This document shows, one piece after another, positions 25,561 through 32,750 of a DNA stretch of 64,000 nucleotides (position 1 is the stretch's first letter; every line of letters begins with the position of its first letter). The stretch lies in contig JACPUV010000003.1 in NCBI GenBank assembly GCA_016192105.1, positions 62,001 through 126,000 of the forward strand. The letters are read 5' to 3'. The notes beneath the pieces are model-generated. The model saw only the letters and a list, made by a program, of their open reading frames with translations. It made no database searches and was not told where the DNA came from. Origin of the DNA: Sphingobacteriales bacterium (GTDB lineage Bacteria > Bacteroidota > Bacteroidia > Chitinophagales > Chitinophagaceae). Both the position numbers and the translations under genes were made by a program.

Positions 25561-26438
25561 CAGTTGATTTGTTCGAGTACTTCAATTGCTTTTTTTATAC
25601 TTTCAAAAGCCTGCCGGTTATCTGACGTCCCGGGCAGGTATTTGGCGAACTTTACAAAATCGCCCAGCCGCAATGCCTGCACGAGTTCATCAAAGGAGCT
25701 TTTGTCCAGCCCCAGTTCTTTTACCTGCAGCACCAGGTCATCCGTGGTTTCCTGCAGCGACAACAATCCTTTTTTCCGGAAAATATACAGTCGGAAAATA
25801 CCTGCCAGGCTGGTATGATAGGTCTTGGGATCAATCGTACCCGATTGCAAAACCTGCAGCCCTTTCATTGCTTCATCAAAAGGACTGATCCCGGTCACAG
25901 GTTTCTCCGTGTTTGCCGCCGGTTTCTTTTTCCGGAAAAAATACAGGAGCAGGAGCAGGAGCAAAAACCCGCCCCCGGCAACAAACCACCACCCTGCAGT
26001 ATTCTTCGTTTCCGGTTTTGCTTCAAGAATGTCCTTTATATCATGGTAATCTGCCTTAGGGTCGAAATCAGCGAACAGTACCTCCACCGGGATGCTGTCT
26101 GTTCTCAACCCGCCGGAAAGTTCAAAAGCCGGAATAACCCAGCGCCCGGAATCAAAACTGGTGATTTTATAAATCCCCCTGAGCAGGGTCCCGTTGCTGT
26201 TGCTTTCCGTATCAACCACCGGTTTTTCCAGCCATTCAAAATGCGCAATGGAATCGATCGTCACAAAACGGATCGGTTCCTTTTCCGGGACCTGCACCTC
26301 AATGCTGAGCTGAAGCGGCTCCCCGATCAGGATACGGGTTTTATCCGTCCTGGCCTTTACCGTTGCAGTCATTTGCGCAGCGCTTTGCAGCCCTGTGGCA
26401 AATAAAAAGAAAACAACTAATAGTCTCCGGAAGGTCAT
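25560..26438 (-). CDS. Bat-operon exported membrane-anchored protein
   Basis: A 292-residue protein: signal peptide (residues 1-21), a periplasmic region of about 130 residues that looks like an immunoglobulin-type beta-sandwich (TRILIGEPLQLSIEVQVPEKE; GRWVIPAFEL), one transmembrane helix (about 148-168, WWFVAGGGFLLLLLLLYFF) and a cytoplasmic helical domain of about 120 residues. This layout matches the BatD-like partners in Bacteroidota Bat operons, although the periplasmic part is much shorter than in BatD. Stop and start overlap with batA; 19 bases separate it from the DUF58 gene upstream. A role in linking MoxR and VWA proteins is inferred. Confidence 0.8.
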   Translation of the reverse strand: MTFRRLLVVFFLFATGLQSAAQMTATVKARTDKTRILIGEPLQLSIEVQVPEKEPIRFVTIDSIAHFEWLEKPVVDTESNSNGTLLRGIYKITSFDSGRWVIPAFELSGGLRTDSIPVEVLFADFDPKADYHDIKDILEAKPETKNTAGWWFVAGGGFLLLLLLLYFFRKKKPAANTEKPVTGISPFDEAMKGLQVLQSGTIDPKTYHTSLAGIFRLYIFRKKGLLSLQETTDDLVLQVKELGLDKSSFDELVQALRLGDFVKFAKYLPGTSDNRQAFESIKKAIEVLEQIN

Positions 26439-26457
26439 GGGTTCTTGGTTCGTTATA

Positions 26458-27330
26458 TCATCGGTTACGGCTCAGGAAAAAACGCTGCAGTACTTTTACA
26501 TAATCGTCCCCGGTCTTTACATGAAGCAGGTCACAACCCGCTTTTTTAAATACCTGGGTGGCATAGGCAGTTACCCGGAAAAATTCCTGTTCATACTGGT
26601 AGCGCACAAACGGGTTGCCGCTGTCCACCCACCTGGTCTTCCCGGTTTCGGCGTCCTCCGCCTGCAGCAAACCGGCATCCGGCAGCTGCATATCCATATT
26701 GTCGTATAGTTTTATGCCGATCACATCGTGTTTCTTTCCCGCGATCCGCAGGGCATCCTCATAACCGGCATCCAGGAAATCACTCAGGACAAATGCAATA
26801 CTTTTTTGCTTGGTGGAATTGGTGAAATAACGCAGCGCTTTACCCACCGATGTACCCTTGCCCCTGGGTTCCTTACTGAGCAGTTCCCGCACAATGTATA
26901 ACGCATGCTGCTTCCCTTTCTTCGGCGGGATATAGGCTTCCACCCTGTCGCTGTAAAAAATCACCCCGATCTTGTCTGCATTATTGACCGCGGAAAAACT
27001 CAGCACCGCTCCTATTTCTGTAATAATATCCCGCTTCCGCGCATGGCGGGTGCCAAACAGGGAACTGTTGCTGATGTCAACCAGCAGCATCACCGTCAGC
27101 TCCCGTTCTTCTTCAAACACTTTACTGAACGGATGCCCGAACCGGGCAGATACATTCCAGTCAATAAAACGGATATCATCCCCCGCCGCATATTCCCTCA
27201 CTTCCTTGAATGACATCCCCCTGCCCTTAAAAGCACTGTGGTATTCCCCGGTAAACAGGTCAGTGGTAAGTTTTTTGCTCTTTATTTCTAAAGCGCGGAC
27301 TTTTTTAATTATTTCGGAAGTGGTCAGCAT
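26458..27330 (-). CDS. DUF58 domain protein of the MoxR/Bat operon
   Basis: A 290-residue soluble protein of the DUF58 family, a VWA-like fold that nearly always accompanies MoxR ATPases. The diagnostic segment GRGMSFKEVREYAAGDDIRFIDWNVSARFGHPFSKVFEEEREL is present (residues about 36-78), followed by VDISNSSLFG, the remains of a metal-binding site (DxSxS). It probably serves as an adaptor or substrate of the MoxR chaperone. It follows the four-helix-bundle gene and the heptamer repeat that begins three bases before its ATG, and is followed after 127 bases-free, tight spacing by the BatD-like gene. The family is firm; the molecular role is inferred. Confidence 0.9.
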   Translation of the reverse strand: MLTTSEIIKKVRALEIKSKKLTTDLFTGEYHSAFKGRGMSFKEVREYAAGDDIRFIDWNVSARFGHPFSKVFEEERELTVMLLVDISNSSLFGTRHARKRDIITEIGAVLSFSAVNNADKIGVIFYSDRVEAYIPPKKGKQHALYIVRELLSKEPRGKGTSVGKALRYFTNSTKQKSIAFVLSDFLDAGYEDALRIAGKKHDVIGIKLYDNMDMQLPDAGLLQAEDAETGKTRWVDSGNPFVRYQYEQEFFRVTAYATQVFKKAGCDLLHVKTGDDYVKVLQRFFLSRNR

Positions 27331-27332
27331 AT

Positions 27333-27368
27333 CAGGTGTCAGGTGTCGGGTGTCAGGTGCCGGGTGCC
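27333..27368 (+). repeat. Heptamer array (GGTGTCA/GGTGTCG units), left of the four-helix-bundle gene
   Basis: Five consecutive seven-base units, GGTGTCA, GGTGTCG, GGTGTCA, GGTGCCG and GGTGCCG-like, lie between the DUF58 ATG and the stop of the four-helix-bundle gene. The same word in inverted orientation lies on the other side at 27775-27806. Confidence 0.8.
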
Positions 27369-27376
27369 GCTGAATT

Positions 27377-27754
27377 TTATTTTAATGTTATATTTTTTTC
27401 AAAGTAATTTATAAGGCCACTAAGTAATCTTCTGCACTCCTCTAAATCCGCCAGCAACTTTTCAAGTTTCTCTTCATTCAAATAAGAAAGGTCAAAAGCT
27501 ATATATATCTGTGTTTCCAACTCATAAAGAGATCCCCTGGAAATATATAAGAACTGTAATGTTTCCTTTCTGAATTGCCTGCCATAACCTTCTGCAATAT
27601 TTGAAGGGATTGAAACAGCGCATCTTCGCATCTGTGACATGAGTCCGTATTGCTCGTCTTTGGGGAAATCCTTTGTGATGTAATAAACCTCTTTCACAAA
27701 AGCTCTCGACTTTTTCCAAGCATCTAACTCCTTATATGTCTTATACTCCCCCAT
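27377..27754 (-). CDS. Four-helix-bundle protein (23S rRNA-intervening-sequence type)
   Basis: A 125-residue protein of the four-helix-bundle family known from 23S rRNA intervening sequences. The family motifs are clear: YKELDAWKKSRAFVKEVYYITKDFPKDEQYGLMSQMRRCAVSIPSNIAEGYGR and later LYISRGSLYELETQI. These proteins often occur as stand-alone, widely scattered genes, and their role is unknown. The gene is visibly AT-richer than its neighbours and interrupts the usual MoxR-DUF58 order. It is bounded on both sides by inverted copies of a seven-base repeat, so it looks like a transferred cassette. It is in the operon's direction, so it need not block transcription. Confidence 0.88.
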   Translation of the reverse strand: MGEYKTYKELDAWKKSRAFVKEVYYITKDFPKDEQYGLMSQMRRCAVSIPSNIAEGYGRQFRKETLQFLYISRGSLYELETQIYIAFDLSYLNEEKLEKLLADLEECRRLLSGLINYFEKNITLK

Positions 27755-27774
27755 AAATTTAAGTCAACTTAGAA

Positions 27775-27806
27775 CCCCTGACACCCCACACCTTGCACCC
27801 GACATC
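27775..27806 (+). repeat. Heptamer array (TGACACC/CGACATC units), right of the four-helix-bundle gene
   Basis: About four seven-base units (CTGACACC, CCACACC, TTGCACC, CGACATC) lie between the start of the four-helix-bundle gene and the stop of MoxR. They are the reverse complement of the array at 27333-27368. Confidence 0.7.
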
Positions 27807-27808
27807 TT

Positions 27809-28807
27809 TTAAGGTACATTAATGGCCCCCAACACTTCCTCCACCACATCCTCCACTTTTACATTCTCTGCTTCCGCTTCATAAGTAAGACCGATCCGGT
27901 GACGCAGCACATCCTTACAGATGCTCCGGACATCCTCGGGGATCACGAACCCGCGTTTATTCAGGAAAGCCTGCGCCTTGGAAGCCAGTCCCAGGTTGAT
28001 ACTGCCCCGGGGGGAAGCCCCATACGAGATCAGCGGTTTCAGTTTTTCGAGTTTGTATTCCTCCGGCCGACGGGTGGCGAATACAATATCCAGGATATAC
28101 TGCTCGATCTTTTCATCCATATAGATCTGGTGGGTCAGGCCCCGGGCATTCAGTACTTCCTGCACCGATACCACCTGGTTGATGCTGGGAAAACTGCCCT
28201 GCACACTTTGCCGCAGGATCAGTTGCTCCTCCTTTATCTTCGGGTAATCCACGATCACTTTCATAATGAACCGGTCCACCTGCGCTTCGGGTAAAGGATA
28301 GGTCCCCTCCTGCTCCAGCGGGTTCTGCGTGGCCAGCACCAGGAAGGGTTCATCCAGTTTGTAGGTGGAGTCGCCGATCGTGACCTGCCGTTCCTGCATG
28401 GCTTCCAGCAGGGCACTCTGCACTTTGGCCGGGGCCCGGTTGATCTCATCCGCCAGGATAAAATTGGCAAAGATGGGACCCTTGCGCACCACAAACTCGT
28501 TGCGCTGCTGGTTATAGATCATGGTGCCAATCACATCGGCAGGCAGCAGGTCGGGAGTAAACTGGATCCGGCTGAACCGGGCATGAATAGCCTGGGCCAG
28601 CGATTTGATCGTAAGCGTTTTGGCAAGACCCGGTACGCCTTCCAGCAGTACATGGCCGTTGCTCAGCAGGCCGATCAGCAACCGGTCCAGCATATGGCTC
28701 TGGCCCACTATTACATGACTGATTTCTTTTCGTAATGTATCGGTAAACTGTCCGGCATGACTGATCTTCTCGTTCAGCTGGCGGATATCTTCTGCGGTTT
28801 TTAGCAT
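27809..28807 (-). CDS. MoxR-family AAA+ ATPase
   Basis: A 332-residue AAA+ ATPase of the MoxR class. The Walker A loop GVPGLAKT is at residues 57-64 (LLEGVPGLAKTLTIKSLA), Walker B is FILADEINRAPAKVQSALLEAMQERQVT, and the sensor and arginine-finger region is PLPEAQVDRFIMKV. MoxR proteins act as chaperones for VWA-domain partners, and such partners (DUF58, BatA) lie directly downstream. It is the first gene of the leftward operon; a perfect 13-base palindrome, GCAAATAATTTGC, is about 105 bases upstream of its start. The function of its targets in this organism is not known. Confidence 0.94.
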   Translation of the reverse strand: MLKTAEDIRQLNEKISHAGQFTDTLRKEISHVIVGQSHMLDRLLIGLLSNGHVLLEGVPGLAKTLTIKSLAQAIHARFSRIQFTPDLLPADVIGTMIYNQQRNEFVVRKGPIFANFILADEINRAPAKVQSALLEAMQERQVTIGDSTYKLDEPFLVLATQNPLEQEGTYPLPEAQVDRFIMKVIVDYPKIKEEQLILRQSVQGSFPSINQVVSVQEVLNARGLTHQIYMDEKIEQYILDIVFATRRPEEYKLEKLKPLISYGASPRGSINLGLASKAQAFLNKRGFVIPEDVRSICKDVLRHRIGLTYEAEAENVKVEDVVEEVLGAINVP

Positions 28808-28910
28808 AGTTGTTGTTTAAATAAGATGATGGCAGGCAATTTGCTTGTATTCCTGTGTTCCAGGCTCCGGGCTGGCCCGGTAACGATCACAAAATACGAA
28901 CTTGCTGTAT

Positions 28911-28923
28911 GCAAATAATTTGC
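28911..28923. promoter_or_regulatory. Perfect 13-base palindrome between MoxR and a lipoprotein gene
   Basis: GCAAATAATTTGC is an exact palindrome around one central base in the 213-base divergent gap. It could be an operator shared by both genes, or chance in AT-rich sequence. Confidence 0.3.
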
Positions 28924-29020
28924 CGTTATTTCATCCGGTTGAAAATACGATACTAAACAGGGTAAAATACCGTTTTAAAGCCGGTACACATAGAGTAATT
29001 TGGTCATCAAATCCAGGAAT

Positions 29021-29473
29021 ATGCAAAAACAGTTTTTCAGTTTTATCCTCCTGTCTGCCGCCCTTATAGTAACGGGCGCCGGATGCCAGAAAGATTCAGC
29101 CCCGGCCAAAACAAAAACAGAGCTGATCACCCAGGCCAGCTGGAAATTCAGCAGTGCCTCGGCCTCCGGGACCGATATTACCGATAATTCCGCGATTGCC
29201 TGCATCAAGGATGATGTGGTGATTTTTTCATCCAATGGTACCGGCTCAATTACCGAAGGCACCGTTGTATGCAGCCCCACCACGGCCGGCAGTTTTACCT
29301 GGACCTTCCAGAGCAGCGAAACCCAGCTGATGATGTCTTCCGGTATTTACCCGGCAGGCTCCGGCCTGTTTACGATTACCGCGCTGACAGAAACAAGCCT
29401 GACGATTACCCAGGACGTGATCATACCGCCGTCCAGTACAGCTGTACCGGTTACCGCTGTTTATATTCATTAA
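29021..29473 (+). CDS. Lipocalin-like lipoprotein
   Basis: A 150-residue lipoprotein. The signal MQKQFFSFILLSAALIVTGAGC places the lipidated Cys at residue 22. The mature domain has the short-strand pattern of the small lipocalin-like domain (KTELITQASWKFSSASASG; VVIFSSNGTGSITEGT; FTITALTETSLTIT), which is common in Bacteroidota lipoproteins. I start at the ATG giving MQKQFF, seven codons inside the open frame, because the upstream TTG would lengthen the signal without reason. It ends one base before the nadE stop on the other strand (convergent). Function unknown; location probably periplasmic face or outer membrane. Confidence 0.75.
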   Translation: MQKQFFSFILLSAALIVTGAGCQKDSAPAKTKTELITQASWKFSSASASGTDITDNSAIACIKDDVVIFSSNGTGSITEGTVVCSPTTAGSFTWTFQSSETQLMMSSGIYPAGSGLFTITALTETSLTITQDVIIPPSSTAVPVTAVYIH

Positions 29474-29474
29474 T

Positions 29475-31157
29475 TCAGGAAAGATATTTACCCACGATCG
29501 GTACCCGTCTGCCCACGCCAAAAGCCTTGGGAGAAATCCGGATGATGGGACAAAACTGGTTCCGTTTGTATTCATTGATATTGACCAGTCGCAGCACCCG
29601 GTCCACCAGGGCCGGTTCAAATCCCTGCGCTTTTATTTCATTAGGCCCCTGCCTCCTTTCAATATACTGATACAATATCCGGTCAAGGATTTCGTAATCG
29701 GGCAAAGAATCCGAGTCTTTCTGACCCGGCCTTAATTCCGCAGAAGGCGCTTTGGTAATGATGTTCCCGGGGATGATCTCCTTTTCCCGGTTGATATAAC
29801 GGGCCAGCGCATAGACCTGCATCTTATAACAATCGCCCAGCACACCTAAGCCTCCCGCCATATCTCCGTATAATGTACCATAACCCGTGGCCAGTTCGCT
29901 CTTATTGGAAGTATTCAGCAGGATATAACCAAATTTATTGGCAATGGCCATCAGCAGGTTGCCCCGTGTACGGCTCTGAATATTCTCTTCCGCTACATTA
30001 AACGGCAGGTCACTGAATACCGGCTTCAGCTCCGCCAGGAAAGAGTCATAAATATTCTTAATAGGGAGGATATCGTATGGATTTCCCAGGCGCTTACTCA
30101 GCTGTTCCGCATCACTCACACTATGACCGGTTGAATACTGCGAGGGCATCAGCACCGCCCGCACCTGCTCCTTACCCAGCGCCTCACAGGCAATGGCCAG
30201 GGTAACGGCACTGTCAATGCCCCCGCTGCTTCCCAGGATGGCCCTGGTAAATCCCATCTTCGAAAAATAATCACGGATACTACAAAGAATAGCCCGGTAT
30301 ATTTCAGCCGTGCTTAAATTATAATCCAGTTCCGCGGGATTGAATTCCGTATCCGGTAATGCAGGAGCAGGAACGGCTACCAGTTGGGTAAACCTTCCGT
30401 CTTCCTTCAGTTCAAAAACCTCCAGGGCCTCTTCAAACAGGGGAAGCTGTTTCACCAGGTTCGCGTCTTTATCAAAGACCAGGGAGCCCCCGTCAAAAAC
30501 GATCTCGGTCTGGCTGCCCACACAATTGCAATACAGCATGGGCAGTTTGTACTTGGCGGTATTCAGTTTCACAATCGCCTTCCGGTCTTCCACATGGGTA
30601 TAATCAAAAGGGGAAGCCGACAGGTTCAGCATGATATCCGGCTGCTGTTTCATCAGTTCGTCCATTGGACAGTTCCGGTACAGCGGATTATCGCCCAGGT
30701 TCCAGATATCCTCGCAAATGGTCACGGCCAGTTTTTTCCCTTTGAACGGGATCACCCTCCACCCATAGGCCGGTTCAAAATAGCGGTACTCATCAAAGAC
30801 ATCATAATTGGGAAGACAGGTCTTGTGCGCAATCCCCTTTATTTCCTTTTCGTACAATAAGTAAGCGGCATTGAAAAGATCCTTCCCTTCCCGGGCGGGA
30901 TTCCGGTCCGGCGCCCCGATCAGCACCCCGATGGTATCTGCGTGTTCCCTGATCTCATCGATCGCCTGGTAACACTTATTGATAAAATCGGTAAACTCCA
31001 GGAAATCCCGGGGCGGATAGCCGCAAACGCATAGCTCAGAAAAAAGTACCAGGTCGGCCCCCTGCGCCTTTGCCTGGTTGATACCGGCAATGATCTTGCG
31101 GGTATTGGCTTCAAAGTTCCCGATATGGTAATTTTGCTGGGCTAACGCTATTTTCAT
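29475..31157 (-). CDS. nadE: Glutamine-dependent NAD+ synthetase
   Basis: A 560-residue two-domain enzyme that makes NAD+ from deamido-NAD+, ATP and glutamine. The N-terminal nitrilase-type glutaminase has its Glu41 (FSELCVCGYPPRDFLE), Lys112 (AHKTCLPNYDVF) and Cys148 (VTICEDIWN) catalytic triad. The C-terminal synthetase has the ATP pyrophosphatase loop SGGIDS at 311-316. Both domains are complete. It is divergent from gldB; nadE-gldB proximity is also known from Flavobacterium. A TAAATTTG box ends four bases before the ATG, which suggests an extremely short or absent leader. The pathway partner nadC is 3.5 kb away. Confidence 0.97.
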   Translation of the reverse strand: MKIALAQQNYHIGNFEANTRKIIAGINQAKAQGADLVLFSELCVCGYPPRDFLEFTDFINKCYQAIDEIREHADTIGVLIGAPDRNPAREGKDLFNAAYLLYEKEIKGIAHKTCLPNYDVFDEYRYFEPAYGWRVIPFKGKKLAVTICEDIWNLGDNPLYRNCPMDELMKQQPDIMLNLSASPFDYTHVEDRKAIVKLNTAKYKLPMLYCNCVGSQTEIVFDGGSLVFDKDANLVKQLPLFEEALEVFELKEDGRFTQLVAVPAPALPDTEFNPAELDYNLSTAEIYRAILCSIRDYFSKMGFTRAILGSSGGIDSAVTLAIACEALGKEQVRAVLMPSQYSTGHSVSDAEQLSKRLGNPYDILPIKNIYDSFLAELKPVFSDLPFNVAEENIQSRTRGNLLMAIANKFGYILLNTSNKSELATGYGTLYGDMAGGLGVLGDCYKMQVYALARYINREKEIIPGNIITKAPSAELRPGQKDSDSLPDYEILDRILYQYIERRQGPNEIKAQGFEPALVDRVLRLVNINEYKRNQFCPIIRISPKAFGVGRRVPIVGKYLS

Positions 31158-31161
31158 TGTA

Positions 31162-31169
31162 CAAATTTA
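31162..31169 (-). promoter_or_regulatory. -7-like box four bases before the nadE ATG
   Basis: TAAATTTG (minus strand) matches TAnnTTTG and ends four bases before the ATG at 31155-31157. If used, transcription would start at or inside the start codon. Confidence 0.4.
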
Positions 31170-31180
31170 TGTGAATGTTT

Positions 31181-31211
31181 TTGTAGCTACATTCGTGTTA
31201 CAACATTTTTG
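31181..31211 (+). promoter_or_regulatory. Candidate promoter of gldB
   Basis: TTG at 31181-31183, then 20 bases, then CATTTTTG at 31204-31211, one base off the -7 consensus. The spacing fits the phylum's -33/-7 promoters. The ATG follows 25 bases later. Confidence 0.35.
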
Positions 31212-31236
31212 AACCCATACCGTTCTCTCAGTCACT

Positions 31237-32253
31237 ATGAAAAAAACAATCTTTTTCCTCCTCCTGGGATTCGCCCTCTTTTCCTGTAAAAACAAGTCCG
31301 GCGCCCCGGATGTTTCGGGTATCAGCGTACATATCCCGGTAGAAAGATTTGACCAGCATCTCTTCAGCATTGATACCAATGATATAGCCTCCGGCCTGCG
31401 CAAACTGCAGGAGCAGCACCCGGATTTCTATCTGGATTTTATGCAGAACATCCTCGGGGTGAGCGGTTCGGATACCAGTGGAACAACCCTGGAGATAACC
31501 CGGGAATTCCTGCGGGGCTATGCCCCGGTTCAGCAATACCTTGCTGCAAGCTTTAAGAACACGGACAGGCTGCAGCAGGAACTGGAACAGGCCTATCGTT
31601 ATGTTAAATATTATTTTCCCCACTATAAAACCGGGAAGGCGGTCCTTTTCACCGGCCCCTTTGATGCACCGGGAGTGGCCAGTGTCAATGCCGGTATCGC
31701 CATCGGGTTACAGCAATATGCGGGGAATGATTATCCCGAATACCAGGCCCCCGTATTCCAGGAAATGTTTCCCTCCTATATCTCCCGCCGCTTTTCCCGG
31801 GAATACATTGTGGCCAATTGTATGAAAGCCGTAACCGAAGAACTATTTCCTGACCGGAGTGCTGGCAAACCCCTGATCGAACAAATGATCGAAAAAGGTA
31901 AACAATGGTATGTCCTGGACCGGTTCCTTCCCGGCAGCCCGGATTCCATCAAAACCGGTTTTACCCAAAAACAACTGGACTGGTGCAGCGAAAATGAAGG
32001 ACTGATCTGGGCTTATATTATCAGGAACGAAGACCTGAATTCACTCAGTCCGGCAGTGCTTCAGACCTATATCGGCGAAGCCCCCTTTACCCAGGGATTC
32101 TCGCAGGAACAATCTCCCGGCAATCTCGGGCAATGGATCGGCTGGCAGATCGTAAAAAAATTCGCGGCTAAGAATGCCGGCATCAGCATACAGGACCTGA
32201 TGCAAACCGCAGCGGCCACCATCAATGAACAGGCTAAATACAAACCGAAATAG
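31237..32253 (+). CDS. gldB: Gliding motility lipoprotein GldB
   Basis: A 338-residue lipoprotein of the GldB family. The signal MKKTIFFLLLGFALFSC gives a lipidated Cys17. The body shows the family blocks VERFDQHLFSID, LRKLQEQHPDFYLDFMQNIL, VASVNAGIAIGLQQYAGNDYPEY and FTQKQLDWCSENEGLIWAYII. GldB is needed for gliding and for type IX secretion in Flavobacterium and lies at the cell envelope; its molecular role is unclear. Neighbours are nadE (divergent) and apaG (convergent, 3-base gap). The rest of the type IX machinery, gldKLMN, is 14 kb to the right. No gldC is next to it. Confidence 0.92.
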   Translation: MKKTIFFLLLGFALFSCKNKSGAPDVSGISVHIPVERFDQHLFSIDTNDIASGLRKLQEQHPDFYLDFMQNILGVSGSDTSGTTLEITREFLRGYAPVQQYLAASFKNTDRLQQELEQAYRYVKYYFPHYKTGKAVLFTGPFDAPGVASVNAGIAIGLQQYAGNDYPEYQAPVFQEMFPSYISRRFSREYIVANCMKAVTEELFPDRSAGKPLIEQMIEKGKQWYVLDRFLPGSPDSIKTGFTQKQLDWCSENEGLIWAYIIRNEDLNSLSPAVLQTYIGEAPFTQGFSQEQSPGNLGQWIGWQIVKKFAAKNAGISIQDLMQTAAATINEQAKYKPK

Positions 32254-32256
32254 GGA

Positions 32257-32643
32257 TCAGTTTACTTTGAACGGAACGATCATTTCAAAAGCGGGAATAC
32301 AAACATCAAATAGGGTCCGGCTGAGGAGGTTTTCCATCTGGTAGGTGCCGTACATTTTACCCATTTCCGTACGCAGGTTACACCCGCTTACATACTGGTA
32401 GTTTTCACCGGGCTGTAAAGTGGGCTGAATCCCCACCACTCCTTCTCCCTCAACTTCGCGGTGGGTACCGTTACTGTCAAAAATATACCAGTGCCGGCGG
32501 TGCAGTTTTACCGGGAAAGTATTGTGGTTTTCCAGTGTGATCCGGTAAGCAAACATATATTCCGACTGCAGCGGATTGCTGTAATCGGATTGGTAAAAGG
32601 TTTCCACACTTACTTGTACCCCTTCGGAGATCATACTGGTCAT
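32257..32643 (-). CDS. apaG: ApaG-family protein
   Basis: A 128-residue protein with the ApaG fold (fibronectin-like beta-sandwich). Residues YMFAYRITLENHNTFPVKLHRRHWYIFDSNGTHREVEGEGVVGIQPTLQPGENYQYVSGCNLRTEMGKMYGTYQM match the family block, including the GVVG..P.L.PGE..Y.SG signature. ApaG was linked to cobalt and magnesium efflux in Salmonella; the molecular function is not settled. I start at MTSMISEGVQV, which gives the family length; the longest frame adds 33 residues that reach into the isocitrate dehydrogenase promoter. A TATTTTTA box ends four bases before this ATG. It is divergent from icd. Confidence 0.92.
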   Translation of the reverse strand: MTSMISEGVQVSVETFYQSDYSNPLQSEYMFAYRITLENHNTFPVKLHRRHWYIFDSNGTHREVEGEGVVGIQPTLQPGENYQYVSGCNLRTEMGKMYGTYQMENLLSRTLFDVCIPAFEMIVPFKVN

Positions 32644-32647
32644 AGAG

Positions 32648-32655
32648 TAAAAATA
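32648..32655 (-). promoter_or_regulatory. -7-like box four bases before the apaG ATG
   Basis: TATTTTTA on the minus strand (TTTA in place of TTTG) ends four bases before the ATG at 32641-32643, the same geometry as nadE and nadC. Confidence 0.3.
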
Positions 32656-32718
32656 ACGAAAATGCCCCAGACAGTGCCCCCCACATATACCTTTCATGCC
32701 GAATTTGTCATAAGCCCT

Positions 32719-32726
32719 TAATTTTG
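32719..32726 (+). promoter_or_regulatory. Candidate -7 promoter box of isocitrate dehydrogenase
   Basis: TAATTTTG matches TAnnTTTG exactly and lies 24 bases before the ATG at 32751. No clear -33 TTG is at the right distance. Confidence 0.5.
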
Positions 32727-32750
32727 CCCCACGCATAAACATAAACCTGT

